NCBI GenBank assembly: GCA_934047225.1
Contig: OW203989.1
Span: forward strand, 6,175,977-6,239,976
Direction: 5' to 3'
DNA: 64,000 nucleotides
DNA from: Ypsolopha sequella
Taxonomy: Eukaryota; Arthropoda; Insecta; Lepidoptera; Ypsolophidae
Under the pieces are notes generated by a model. It did no database searches. It saw only the letters and a list, made by a program, of their open reading frames with translations, and was not told where the DNA came from. Shown here in pieces: positions 1-10,306 of the stretch; the first letter of the stretch is position 1; every line of letters starts with the position of its first letter. A program made the translations under genes and the position numbers.

Positions 1-560
1 AGATTGATAAGGGACAGTTCATCGCCAAAAAGGACGAATATCATCCCTTTAGGGACAGTCTGGCAATGCTAGTCCTAATACGAGTCTAAATCAAGGATTT
101 AGCAAGCATTATTTGCAATGCGTTGCATTCAGCGTTACGCGACTGACTGCGCCAACTTTTTAACTCGTAAATTTACAAATTCCAACACTTTCATCGGAAA
201 CCAGTAAACGCAAGTAGATCAAAACAATGACGAGAATAGTAACGGTAATACGAGATCGCGACCCTTTCACGCACAATATGCCACTCTGTTCGTATTGATT
301 ATTTATTATTTCTCGGTATAATTGCATTTTATCAAGCCATCTCCAACCGACCTTGGGCCAGCTAAATCTAATTAAACTACAATGAAAGGTTCATACGTAA
401 TAAATAACTTTCAGATTGATTCCATTGGTGGCACGATTTCTAGCTACGATCAGCTGCTTCTTGGAAAGTTTGTTTTCCTGAAAATTAGGATATATTATCC
501 CATGCCACTTACCTTGCGAGAAGATCTGCAAATCAAGTCACTGCAAACCAATCCATCCAT
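1..560 (-). CDS. Candidate 5' end of an unrecognised minus-strand gene (partial)
   Basis: Two possible exons join in phase 0. Exon 1 (560..513) reads MDGLVCSDLICRSSRK and ends at a good donor (AAG|gtaagt). Exon 2 starts after a CAG acceptor at 61-60 and reads on from 59 to the window edge (TVPKGMIFVLFGDELSLI...). The join has no stop. The 452-base intron shows nothing else. I do not recognise the family. The call rests only on splice sites and an open frame over 107 bases, so it may be chance. Confidence 0.3.
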
Positions 561-856
561 ATTGTATGCCACATAGAAACACACACGAAATCATTTTCGT
601 CGAACTGCACAAATAAAAAACCCCGACGCACCGAGAGGAAATTCATCGTTCAAGCTTCAAATATATACTGACAGCCATGCTGCCGATGAGTTCGTCTTTA
701 TTCTGGACTTCGTAGGTGATTGGTGGAAAGAAATAGGAAAAAAAAAATTAAATGTCAAAATACACCAATCACCTAGCTAGATTTAAATAATACCTAGGAT
801 GCGTTTCAATATCAGCGCAAAGTGTTAACCTACCTTGACTTTATATGTAATTTTTT

Positions 857-880
857 GAATAGAATAGAATAGAATAGAAT
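857..880. repeat. AGAAT pentanucleotide microsatellite
   Basis: About five tandem units of GAATA/AGAAT lie immediately before an ATGG-tailed repeat copy. Confidence 0.85.
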
Positions 881-883
881 CAT

Positions 884-1018
884 GTTTCCATCCATCCATC
901 AGCCTAGTTCGTCCACTGCTGGACATAAGCCTTTCCAGAACTTTGCCACTCCCGGCGGTCATCATGGAAGAATTGCCCATACTCACACACGCTGAGCAGG
1001 TGGGTTGGTGAGCGCGTT
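884..1018 (+). repeat. ATGG-tailed interspersed repeat, truncated copy
   Basis: It starts with CCATCCATCAGCCTAG and continues with a segment also found at 34482-34838 (same strand), 46687-47036 and 62512-62868 (opposite strand), and more diverged at 11341-11530. Full copies are about 350 bases and end at GTGGTAGAGCTGATGCCGGG. This copy stops after about 130 bases. The short ATGG array at one end fits a non-LTR or SINE 3' tail. Confidence 0.75.
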
Positions 1019-1769
1019 GTTTATTTGTTAAGTATTTATGTTTATTTGGTATATAATAAGAACACTTTACATTAAATTATAGTTACATTTACATTAATAT
1101 TAATATTTACAGTAAATTAGTTTTCTGAAAATGTAAACCACCTTGAGATCAAATTTTGGAAAACTTTACATTTGTCCAATTTTCTTGGTTTATGACGTCA
1201 TTTAATAGTAATTTTTGTGCATACCGAAAACATTTTTGTAAGATATTGTAGAAAACATTAGCAAAAGTTTGTACAAAAACCATACTATCCGTTCTCGGCG
1301 TGAAGTTTTTACTTTTTAGTTATTTAATTGACAATAAAACATGACAATAAAACAAATGGCAAAATAATGATTTCATAAACATCCATTACAGTACTACAGT
1401 ATTATATATTATACTACAGTATTCTATATATAATTCGACTTCTTTAACGCTTTTGGCTTATAATTATAACCATGTACATAAGTACACAGTCATACCACTT
1501 TCATAAGCATAAACTTGCTATAACGCGTCAAGGTGTCATTTTACGGATTGTCGATGTAGCTTACAAAAGTGGTAGTGCTGCACTTTTTATCATTTTATAA
1601 AAACATAGTAAAATATGGCATACCTAATATGGGTTTAGCTATAAATGGTTTATGAATCTGAATAAAGAATTTAAATGTTAACAGTATATAGTAAAAAAGA
1701 TAGAGCCAAGAAGGCCACCAAACTTACCAAAATAGTCCCTTTCACAATCAAGGAAAGTCAGACTCCAAT

Positions 1770-1985
1770 GACCAGCGAGCCTATTATGTATCTTTAGTTG
1801 CCAAATGGACTGGATGCCTATCATCAAAGACTATACTATCGAATTCTGATTGTCTAAGGATATGTTCGCACTTGAAGTAACGACACAGTTCGTAAATAGT
1901 TCAATACCTACTGAAGGTAATTTTGAAAGTTAAGTTTTCATCTATGTTTTTGATGATAAGCACCCATTTCAGTTGGTAAATAAAT
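1770..1985. repeat. Foldback MITE family C, copy 1
   Basis: This is a diverged copy of a roughly 220-base repeat. Other copies are at 13984-14195, 27505-27715, 52435-52660 and 53128-53370. Better copies have inverted ends: TTGCCAACTGGAC near one end and GTCCAGTTGGCAA near the other, flanked by a CCCCCCT / AGGGGGG edge. No coding capacity is seen. Confidence 0.7.
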
Positions 1986-3415
1986 ACACATAATTGAGGG
2001 GCAGGTGAGTCGTATGTTATAAGAAGCTGTTTGGATTTGACCCCGGCACACTCGAAACCACAAACTGGCTCGTCGCAACTAAAAACTCGCAGATGCTACA
2101 GGTAGAAGACCGCCTGCTACAGATACAGTAGACGAGATGAACAGAACGGAATACAATCCATCACGTCACGTACGTCCCTGCGTTCAGCGCTTTGGTCCGA
2201 GAACCACCACCTTCTTATTTGCGGGAAAATTCCCAATTTGGGGAGATTTTTAAGCCGACTAGTGGGTAACTTGCCAAGATGGATATTTCCAGGAAACTCG
2301 CATAATGTTGTTTAACGAATACATTCCGCTAGCGGTACTCTAGTAAGATCGGATACGGTAAGGATAGCAGCAACTTAGACACTTACATTAAAAGAGGATC
2401 TGCCGCTAGCGAATCATGATTTCTGTTAAAACTACGGGAGTCGCTTTAGCTCCACTCTGCATTGCTCGGTTCCTTAATTGATTAACATACAAACTTACTA
2501 AGCTCCTCCTCACTCCACTTGTCGTTCGTTGCACCTATTTTTGACTTTTTGCTTTTTGACTTTCGTAAACCCAAGTCTAGTCAAAAAAAAAAATTGGCAA
2601 GGATTCGAATCCCGAACCTGATCACCCACAGTAGCAACATTTCAATATATTTAAAGCTACTAATTCAAAGAACATATTATTCAAGTTTTTCAAGTGACAG
2701 TCATGTAACTCTCATTCTCATGTCATTGTCTGATCAGTCTTGGCATCGAAATCTTACTAGAGCACCGCTTGCGGTAGCGGTATCGTATACACTTTAATTT
2801 TTTTTATATTAGATGTGATCAGTTTAATCATCGGATGACGCCCGCCGCACCACCACGCCGGGTGCCTCATACTGACAGCAAGATAGCATAATACAAACTC
2901 AACGCGTGCAAAAGACATGGCACAATGAGTTGGTTGCAAATAAGCAAAAGTTTGCTAACTGAGTTTAAAACGAGATCTCTGATTTGTTGAAAAACTCCCT
3001 TATTGGTGCTTGCCAGAGGAGCAGGCTAGGTTACATGTAACATAAATCAAGGGAGCCGATCGAAAATGGAATTGATTATATACGTAAAATCCTTCTTTTT
3101 TTGGCACCTCTTAATCATATCCGGCATCTGTCCCATAAATTTCTGATAGCCGGCTCCGGCAGACCACCTTTTTTTTATAGAAACGTTTTCCGATGTTCAA
3201 ACTGAACGCACTTCAGACGATCAAACTGAACGCAGCCTATGAAAAACGGAACCACAGAGTACATACAAAAAAGTACATAGTAGAAAAGGGAATGTACAAA
3301 AAAAAAAAACGATTTGATTGAGCCAATGCCAATATTGCCAATTTGAGGTTACTTAGTTCATCAGGTGTTGTTTGGGTATTTGTTTTGTTAAATATTTAAA
3401 TGAAAAATACTTACA

Positions 3416-5238
3416 ATGGCTAAAAGGAAGAGTAAGAACCTTGAAAGAAAGAAGAAAGTTACCTTGGTATTCGATGAAAGTAAACGCAAGTATGTTTTTC
3501 AAGTTCCATATTTTATCTTAAGTTCATACATAAATATTTAAGTTTATAATTATATTTGTATACTTCATAGATAACCATCAATTGAATTCGTAATTTCTAT
3601 TGCTCAATGGAATGATCTCCAAGTTTAGTCTAGAAGTTGAGTTCTGCCCCGCCATGAGCACAAAAATTATATTGAATTTCTAAACCCTCGTTTTTTGGAA
3701 CAGTACATGAATACTTTCATATACTTGGGTACAGGTTGCGGCACGATTTTTGACTGCTCAGCGAAAGTGGTAGGGGACTAGCACATGTGTTCATTCACGC
3801 ACAAAATTACCAAGTGCGATAGAGAAATAAAAAACTAGCACAGTCAAGGCCATACCTCATAAGCCGTGCCGCTACCTGTATTGGTTGTAGATAAGGAGGT
3901 ACACAGTTAAAAGACTTGAAAAATGGTAACCACATTGAGGAAGTGCTTTGGGGACTTGAAACTTTGATTAGAATGAACTAAAATCTAACCAGACTTATGT
4001 TTAACCATTATTTTTTAATATCACCTGAATTTTAATGACTATTTCAGAGATTTCCTGTGTGGATTTCGTAAGAGAAAGTTGGAAAGGAAAAAGAAAGCAC
4101 AAGATGATATTCAGCGAATGTTAAAAGAAGAAAAGAAAAGAATTAAACAAGAGGTAAACTGCTGGGGTTACTTTATTATGTTTCTTTCAAATTATGATTA
4201 TATTTACTTCTGGTCTGCTATGGGTTACTACCGTGGTATAAGCCATTAATGTATAGAAAATGTTCTAAAAATAGCATCCTTGTTAAGTAGATAGATAGAT
4301 AGATATAACATTTATTTCCAAAACACGACAAAAAACAAAGTAGAACGTAGATAAAAGAAAAAAAATTAAATAAAGTTAAAACACAAAAAAAAAGTCAAAT
4401 TTATCCTAGTGGTATGAGTGTCGCAGCAAAGAGAAAAAGGCTTCGACTCAGCATAATGCCACAAACCGAAAACTGCGACGCTGTTATTCTGTCGTCACCT
4501 GCAGAGAGCCGCATGACGAGTATAAAATAAACAGCAGGGGGCCAAGTATGGAACCCTGGGGGACGCCTCTGCCTATAGGGTTTATCTGAGAGTGAATATT
4601 TGAACCATCCTGCTTGCTAAGTTGTTTACAAATAGTTACAAGTAGTTTACAAATACGGTCATAGAACCTGTAAGTGCATTGTATTCAACATTTTATACTG
4701 TTTAAATAGTAATGGTATAATTGTATTTCAGAATAAAGAGTCATACAAAAAGCTTGTTGTATCCAGCCGTCCTATACCAGACATAGAGCAACTACTCCAA
4801 GAGGAATATGAAGACGAAGATGTTAATGTCAAAATTGTGGAACTATCCTCTGACACCCTACAAAAGAAAAATCTTTTCATTGGAGAAAATAAGCCAAAAG
4901 AAGATAAAGAAAAAAAAGTTGTCATGAAGAAGGCTAAAGAACATGATGTGAAAGAAATCCAAGGAATGGGTTCAGATGAAGAAGAGGAAGAGTCTGCAGG
5001 AGAAGAAAATGACAAAGAAGAAAAAACTGCAACATCAAAGAAAGAATTAAAAAGAATATTAAAGAAACAAGCAACTAAGAAAATACAAAAAAGCAAAGTG
5101 TTCCAAATGAAGAGTAAATTAGACAGAATACAAAACAAGAAGAAATCTCACTCAAAAAAGGAACACATGAAAAAAATACAACCTGGTAAAGAAAAAACTA
5201 AAGGTAAAAAGAATTATGGTAAAAAAAAACATAAATAG
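3416..5238 (+). CDS. NOL12: Nucleolar protein 12 (NOL12 / Rrp17 family)
   Basis: Three exons join in frame: 3416..3489, 4048..4153 and 4732..5238, giving 228 residues (human NOL12 is about 213). Residues 1-60 carry the family signature: a Lys/Arg-rich start (MAKRKSKNLERKKK), VTLVFDESKRK, then DFLCGFRKRKLERKKKAQDD, matching the FL.GFhKRK.ERKK core of NOL12. The C-terminal half is acidic then very basic, with long Lys/Glu runs and a probable coiled coil. In yeast and animals the family acts in pre-rRNA processing in the nucleolus (Drosophila viriato). It converges on the NTHL1 gene, whose stop lies 298 bases away. Intron 2 carries a minus-strand non-LTR reverse transcriptase scrap. The start is chosen as the first ATG, giving the conserved N-terminus. 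Family call is firm; exact joins were made by eye. Confidence 0.9.
4495..4590 (-). mobile_element. Non-LTR reverse transcriptase fragment in NOL12 intron 2
   Basis: Read on the minus strand, 4575 to 4510 gives GRGVPQGSILGPLLFILYS, the conserved RT block around GVPQGSxLGPxLF of jockey/LINE-type elements. Only about 20 codons are recognisable. A GATA-type microsatellite sits at 4280-4294. The fragment is opposite to NOL12 and lies entirely in its intron. Confidence 0.8.
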
Positions 5239-5251
5239 TTAAAATCTTTTT

Positions 5252-5257
5252 AATAAA
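5252..5257 (+). terminator. NOL12 poly(A) signal
   Basis: A canonical AATAAA lies 14 bases after the NOL12 stop codon, inside the 298-base gap between convergent genes. Confidence 0.6.
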
Positions 5258-5535
5258 AATATTTAACATTCATGATTGGACCATTTTTTTTAACTTAAAA
5301 TGGTACGGTTGCGGAAATTAATAACTTAACTATAGATGAGAGTTAAATCATAAAAATATCACTGGCAATGGCAATCAGTTTAAATGACTTGGCCAGAAAA
5401 ATCTCGAGGTCAACCTCTGTACTCATGATTATAAGATAATATTAAGAAAAATTTCAAGGCGGATTTAGGCATCACATGCAAATACAACAATCAATTAATC
5501 AAAGATCACTCTCCATCACCAACAAACGTAGATTC

Positions 5536-5541
5536 TTTATT
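5536..5541 (-). terminator. Possible NTHL1 poly(A) signal overlapping the stop codon
   Basis: On the minus strand the last codons read CAATAAAG, so AATAAA contains the TAA stop. I saw no other AATAAA between this stop and the NOL12 3' end, so this hexamer may serve both purposes. Variant hexamers were not excluded. Confidence 0.4.
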
Positions 5542-8310
5542 GTTTTGTCTCCTGGTTCCTTGGAGACTTTCTCTTTACTGATAAATTAGTTTCTAGTAAA
5601 GTTTTAGTTTCCAAGGTTTCATTTGTGGCTGGTTTCTTTGTTATTCTGGTTTTATTTTTAGATGCATTAATTTCTTTTTTAACATCACTTATAATTATTT
5701 CATCCTTACCAGGGATATTTCTTTTTGTTCTAGTTTTAACATTAAGTTCTTTGTCATCTTCGTTATCATTATTTTTCATTTTAAAATCACTCTCATTAGG
5801 GGTTATTTTTCTTTTAGTTGTTTTCTTAGGCTCATAAAGTATTACCTTTTCTTCAAAGTCATCATTACCTTCCTCCATAGGTAATTCATATTTCTTTGGG
5901 GTTACCTTTCTCTTATTTGTTTTCTTATCAAACAAATTTTCACTCTTACCTTCAATTGTATTTGGCTGATCTTCAATTTTCAAATCATCCTTTACTGGAG
6001 TAATCCGTAATTTAGGTGCTTTCTTGGACACACTAAGAAAATTTTCATTCTTTACTTCAAAATCATTATCCGACCCCTCTTCTTTTACCTCTTCCTTGAC
6101 AGGTGTTTTCTTGGGTGACTTTTTATTTGGTGATTTTCTGCCCATTCCACTAGAAGGACAGATATCTTTGTTCAGGCACTCATTGCATAGTGGACTAATA
6201 GGTTGACAAATAGTTTGCCCAAATCCTACCAAAAGGTGGTTTACTTCACCCCATAGTTCAAAGGGTAGCCATGATTGTAGCGCTTTGCGCGTGTCTTCGG
6301 GTGTGGAGGTAGGTTTCTTCACCCAGCCAATCCTGTTGCTTATTCTGTGTACATGCGTATCCACACCTGAAAGTGAAACATAATAATTATAGTTACATGC
6401 TAGAAGTTAGCTTGACAAACCAGCAATTCTTAAGTTAATCATGCTGCAATTACATAAATGTTTCTTTCAATTAAGCTCATGTAAAATCCTACCAATCCCA
6501 GTGACTTTATTCCAAGCAACACTCATGCAGATGTGTGCCATCTTAGGTCCCACTCCAGTCAGCTTGCATAGCTTCTCTACAGAATCAGGAATGTCGCCAT
6601 TGTACTGTTCCTTCAGGGTCTCTGTCGTTTTCTTTATGTACTTTATTTTAGTCTGAAAATATTTATGTAAATGTCATTAAACAAAAAAAGTTACATTATT
6701 GATTGATAAAGTCACAATATGCAAGAACTAGCTTTCACCGTTTATATGTGACATGTCTGTTTCTTTATTTACGTATTTGAGAAGAATTTCACAGCAGAAA
6801 TTGGTGCAGGTGAAATATGAAACTGAATTTGTTGCTTTTCTACCTTCCAAAACCCAACAGGATAAATCAGCTGGCCCAGCTCGTCATCACTCATCTCTAG
6901 GACACTGTCTATGGTCAGACCGCGAGCACGGAGACGCCCCATAGCTGCAAATGTTACTTGATCCTTGGTCTGGCTTGACAGCATCAGTGCTATAAGGCTT
7001 TGATACCTCATTACCTGGAAAATGGAAATTCAGGATATCCTTATCTCTCAATAAAGTTTTGCAATCGTGTTCTATAAAATAATAATTTTCTATTAAGTAG
7101 GTATTTCAAAGTCTTTTAGAAATAGATAAAAGACAGAAATATTGCCAATTACCAAACTGGAGATCTCTGATTTCCTCTCGGGGCGTTAGTGTAATTATTG
7201 TCATGTAATTAAGTTCTTTGAAGGGCACTTACTTCTGGTGGTGCATTCTCGTCCATAGCTTTGTGGCACCCCATGGAGTCAACAGGAGCACCACCTTTAG
7301 ACCTCATTACCCTCAAGTTCTCTAGAAACTCCTTCCAGTTTGCTGGTTCCCATAAACCTTTGGTGTCCTAGCAAGAAAATATATAAAATATTTACACCAA
7401 ATCACCACTTGAAAATTTAGTATCAAAATGGGGGCAGAAAAAAGCTTGCCATTTCGCACTGTCCCCTAATCTATGCTCAAACCTATTATTAAAATCAAAT
7501 AATTTTATTTTAGACTTACATCAATAATGGCTAGTTAACATAAAGGTTAGAGGTAGGAGGAACTGACATGCAACGGAGTGATGCTTCACGTAGCAACAAA
7601 ATATAGTAATATGGTTTTGACACTAGCTGCTGCTAGTGTGTTCATACGAATCCATATAAAGACATGCAGCATCGCTCTGTTGCATCTCAGTTCCGTCCGT
7701 CTAGTGTGGTCTAACATAAAGTGGTAATGTTATAATATAAAAAAAAAAAAACTAAATTATAAAGGAACAATTTACAAAAAAGTTTCGATCTGCATTCATC
7801 CACGCATGGGAGGCGAGTCCCACGAATTATTGTGGTACGACCTTAGAGCATGTACAAACGACTAATTATTGTGGTTTGACCGCTCGGTGAAAGTGATGGG
7901 ATACTGTACTCTTTGGTGGTGGGGGGCTAGCGCATGTGTTCAATTGCGCACAAAATTACTAAGTGTGAGAGAAAAAAAAAGACTAGCGCAGTCAAGGTCA
8001 GACATCAACCAGACGCTGAAAGTCCAGACTTTGAGTCCAGAAATGTTATGGATGAAATTTGAGGCTTAATGATCAGTACCTCTTTTTTTGGAGATTCCTT
8101 GTCATATTCTATTTTCACGTGTGGTTTCCTTTCGAATTTGAATTGGTTTAAATTTGGAATTAATGACTCTTCAGCTGGTAGATCCTCTGGCTCCAACTTT
8201 ACTTTGACCATATCTTTATTTCGTTCTGGACTAAGAGCTTTTGTATTTTCGGCTGTAGCTTTACTTCTTGCGGACAAAACACTAGCTTTTATTAGATTGC
8301 TTCGCGGCAT
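5537..8310 (-). CDS. NTHL1: Endonuclease III homologue, bifunctional DNA glycosylase/AP lyase (NTHL1)
   Basis: Five exons join in frame: 8310..8080, 7367..7233, 7014..6844, 6652..6493 and 6366..5537, giving 508 residues. The enzyme removes oxidised pyrimidines in base-excision repair. The core covers about residues 95-305: [19 protein letters not shown]; helix-hairpin-helix LTGVGPKMA with the catalytic Lys near residue 216; GVDTHVHR with the catalytic Asp near 235; and a 4Fe-4S ligand set C-x6-C-x2-C-x5-C at about 286, 293, 296 and 302. All key residues are present. Residues 1-77 are charged and include psi-K-x-E motifs (VKLE, VKIE) that could accept SUMO. After the iron-sulphur loop there is an unusual tail of about 200 charged residues with a repeated K-R-K-I/V-T-P motif; human NTHL1 (about 310 residues) ends near the cluster. 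Function is firm; the tail's role is unknown. Confidence 0.93.
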
Positions 8311-10287
8311 TATATGTGTGAAGAAAAGAATAATTTTAACAAACAGTTTATGTATGTTGTTGATTGTTAGCCATAGAACACATATCTGTTAGCTGTTAGG
8401 CTACGTTTCAAAACGTGTGATCTTCGTGCGAAATTTCACTCGTTTTTAAGAAAGAGACAAAGCTATATACTAGAAAGAGAATGAAAGATCTGGTTTTGAA
8501 ACGCTTGCGAGTGATTCCCGTGAGAAAAGCGTTTTGAAACGGTCTGGAGTGACACACGTCAAGTAAATACATAACCTCAAATCAAAATAAATAAATTAAG
8601 TACCTAAATACCTATTGCTTTTAATATGGATGGCATTGCAACCTTTGCATTTGCAAGCCATAATCCTGTCGAAGCAGTTTCGAAACATTTTCCCGTATTC
8701 GTACGGAAATGTTGAATTCTATTTTCAAAAATTGTCCGAATCCCGAGAAAACTCCGAAATGACAACTGTCATGTCAGGCGAATTTTAACGGTACCCAAAC
8801 AGAGTTAGAAATCGCACTTGTCAGTGCGATATTCACATTTCCCGAAAGCGTTTCTAAACACTTAGCGCAACTGTCAGGTAACAGTTCGTTTACCCTCGGT
8901 TTCACTCGGGTCGATTTTTGAACGATGCAGGGTAAAATTCGCATCGCTCCGAGTGATAATCACACGGTACGAAACGTACCCTAGGTCTTCAATCAAGCGC
9001 GTTCCGAATAACGACATAATCGATATTATCTTGTCAACGGTCATTCCGGTCACCAGCCCACGAGTGAGCCCCGAATGGTCGTGCTTCTAGACCTGCAGCT
9101 ATGTTTATTGATAATTGCGTTTGCGGCGCATAACTGCCCATTTCTATTTGTCACTTATCTATCAATGTAACTAGCTATTGGTCACTTGCCTACGCTGTGT
9201 ATAGTGTGAGCGGTGCTAAATGAGTGCTCGATATCTTACATGTAACCTCTAAGATTTGCACTCGGAGCGATCTATGAAAAGCGACAGCCGGGCGGCGGCA
9301 ATTTTAAAAATAGGTTATTCTGAGTTTAGAGTTTATTATTAAACCATGAGGCAAAGATTGAAGTTCCTGTAGGTCAATGATTTGAGAGGAAATTTAACAC
9401 TCAACCGTGGTATTTAGTTGGTAACCCTGCTAATCGAAGCCTCAATAGTTACGGTAAAAGTGTGAAGTCGATCGATCGACTGTTGTGTTGATTTTTTTGA
9501 TGGATCTAATGTCAGATGCTCAGTGGATTGAATTCTTTTAAGTGCTCTGTGGATTGTATTGAATCAAAAAACGCCTCCTGACACCGCGTTCCGCATGACG
9601 CTAATAGTGCCAACACTACCATCAAACTTCTCACACCCATCAAGTCATTCCGAATGGACAATGGCGTCCATAACTACTTGAACTTATGATCCATTTGGAA
9701 CGCTTTAACGTGACATGGACGTTGACCCATTTTCTGACGTTACTAGGTCCAAGAAGTGATTTCCTCTAAATTCAATTTTAGAATCATAGTTTTATAATAA
9801 ACCGTTATGCCCCGAATAAATTATTTTTAAAACTGCCACCAGCCGGCTGTCACTTCTCATAGATCGCGCACAGTGCAAACGCTCTAAAGCATGGACGATG
9901 ATAGCGCAACATGGCGTCGTTCATGATGTAGGTAATCTATCACGTCATAGCGAGCATTGTAGGGCTATCGTTATCGCGGACCCGGAATGACCGTTGACGC
10001 GATAAATTCGATTATGTTGTCATTCGGAACGTGGTGTGAGTCTCTGACCCGCGTTCATTAATTAACACATTGTCAGGTTCCAACACTGACAGCAGGATAG
10101 CGTATACAATTTTTAGATGGCAATAGAACCCGAGAACTAGTTTATGAACGCGTCCTGACTGATTGTGATGTGATGTGTGAATGTGTGTGTGAACGTCAAT
10201 TTAATTAATTTTTGTATTTATTCACACAGTGTAGTGTACATTATAATACTGAGAATCAGTCTGTAGTGTATTAAAAAATCGGATGCT
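8311..10287. other. Intergenic region between divergent NTHL1 and EMC3
   Basis: NTHL1 and EMC3 start about 2 kb apart on opposite strands. The NTHL1 side has several GTTTTGAAACG-type inverted motifs (8404-8550 and 8950-8990). Most of the right half is one long inverted-repeat element (8999-10035). The last 250 bases should contain the EMC3 promoter and 5' UTR. Confidence 0.6.
8999..10035. mobile_element. Roughly 1.04-kb non-autonomous inverted-repeat element
   Basis: The left end (8999-9050) carries GTTCCGAATAACGACATAAT and GTCAACGGTCATTCCGG. The right end (9975-10035) carries the same blocks inverted (CCGGAATGACCGTTGAC and ATTATGTTGTCATTCGGAAC). Inner parts also pair, for example 9265-9345 with 9790-9875 around CGATCTATGA / TCATAGATCG and the AATAAAC blocks. 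No open frame of use is present. It ends about 250 bases before the EMC3 start codon. Confidence 0.75.
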
Positions 10288-10306
10288 ATGGCAGAATTAC
10301 TTCTAG
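10283..10306 (+). promoter_or_regulatory. Upstream ORF overlapping the EMC3 start
   Basis: An ATG five bases before the EMC3 ATG opens a seven-codon frame (MLWQNYF) that stops at 10304-10306, overlapping the first codons of EMC3 in another frame. If the transcript starts upstream, scanning ribosomes would meet it first. Whether the mRNA contains it is not known. Confidence 0.4.

Larger units (their letters stand above)
561..3415. other. Intergenic DNA with repeat fragments
   Basis: No gene is supported here. The stretch holds an AGAAT microsatellite, a truncated copy of the ATGG-tailed repeat, a foldback copy near 1.8-2.0 kb, a tRNA-like GGATTCGAATCCCGAACC stretch near 2.6 kb, and fragments of the GATCAAACTGAACGCAGCC inverted-repeat family at 2.86-2.94 and 3.19-3.24 kb. 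The last 150 bases should hold the NOL12 promoter, but no core element was recognised. Confidence 0.6.

Noticed and set aside
4728..5138. 136-aa minus-strand frame rich in Ser and Phe
   Set aside because: It is the antisense shadow of the Lys/Glu-rich NOL12 last exon.
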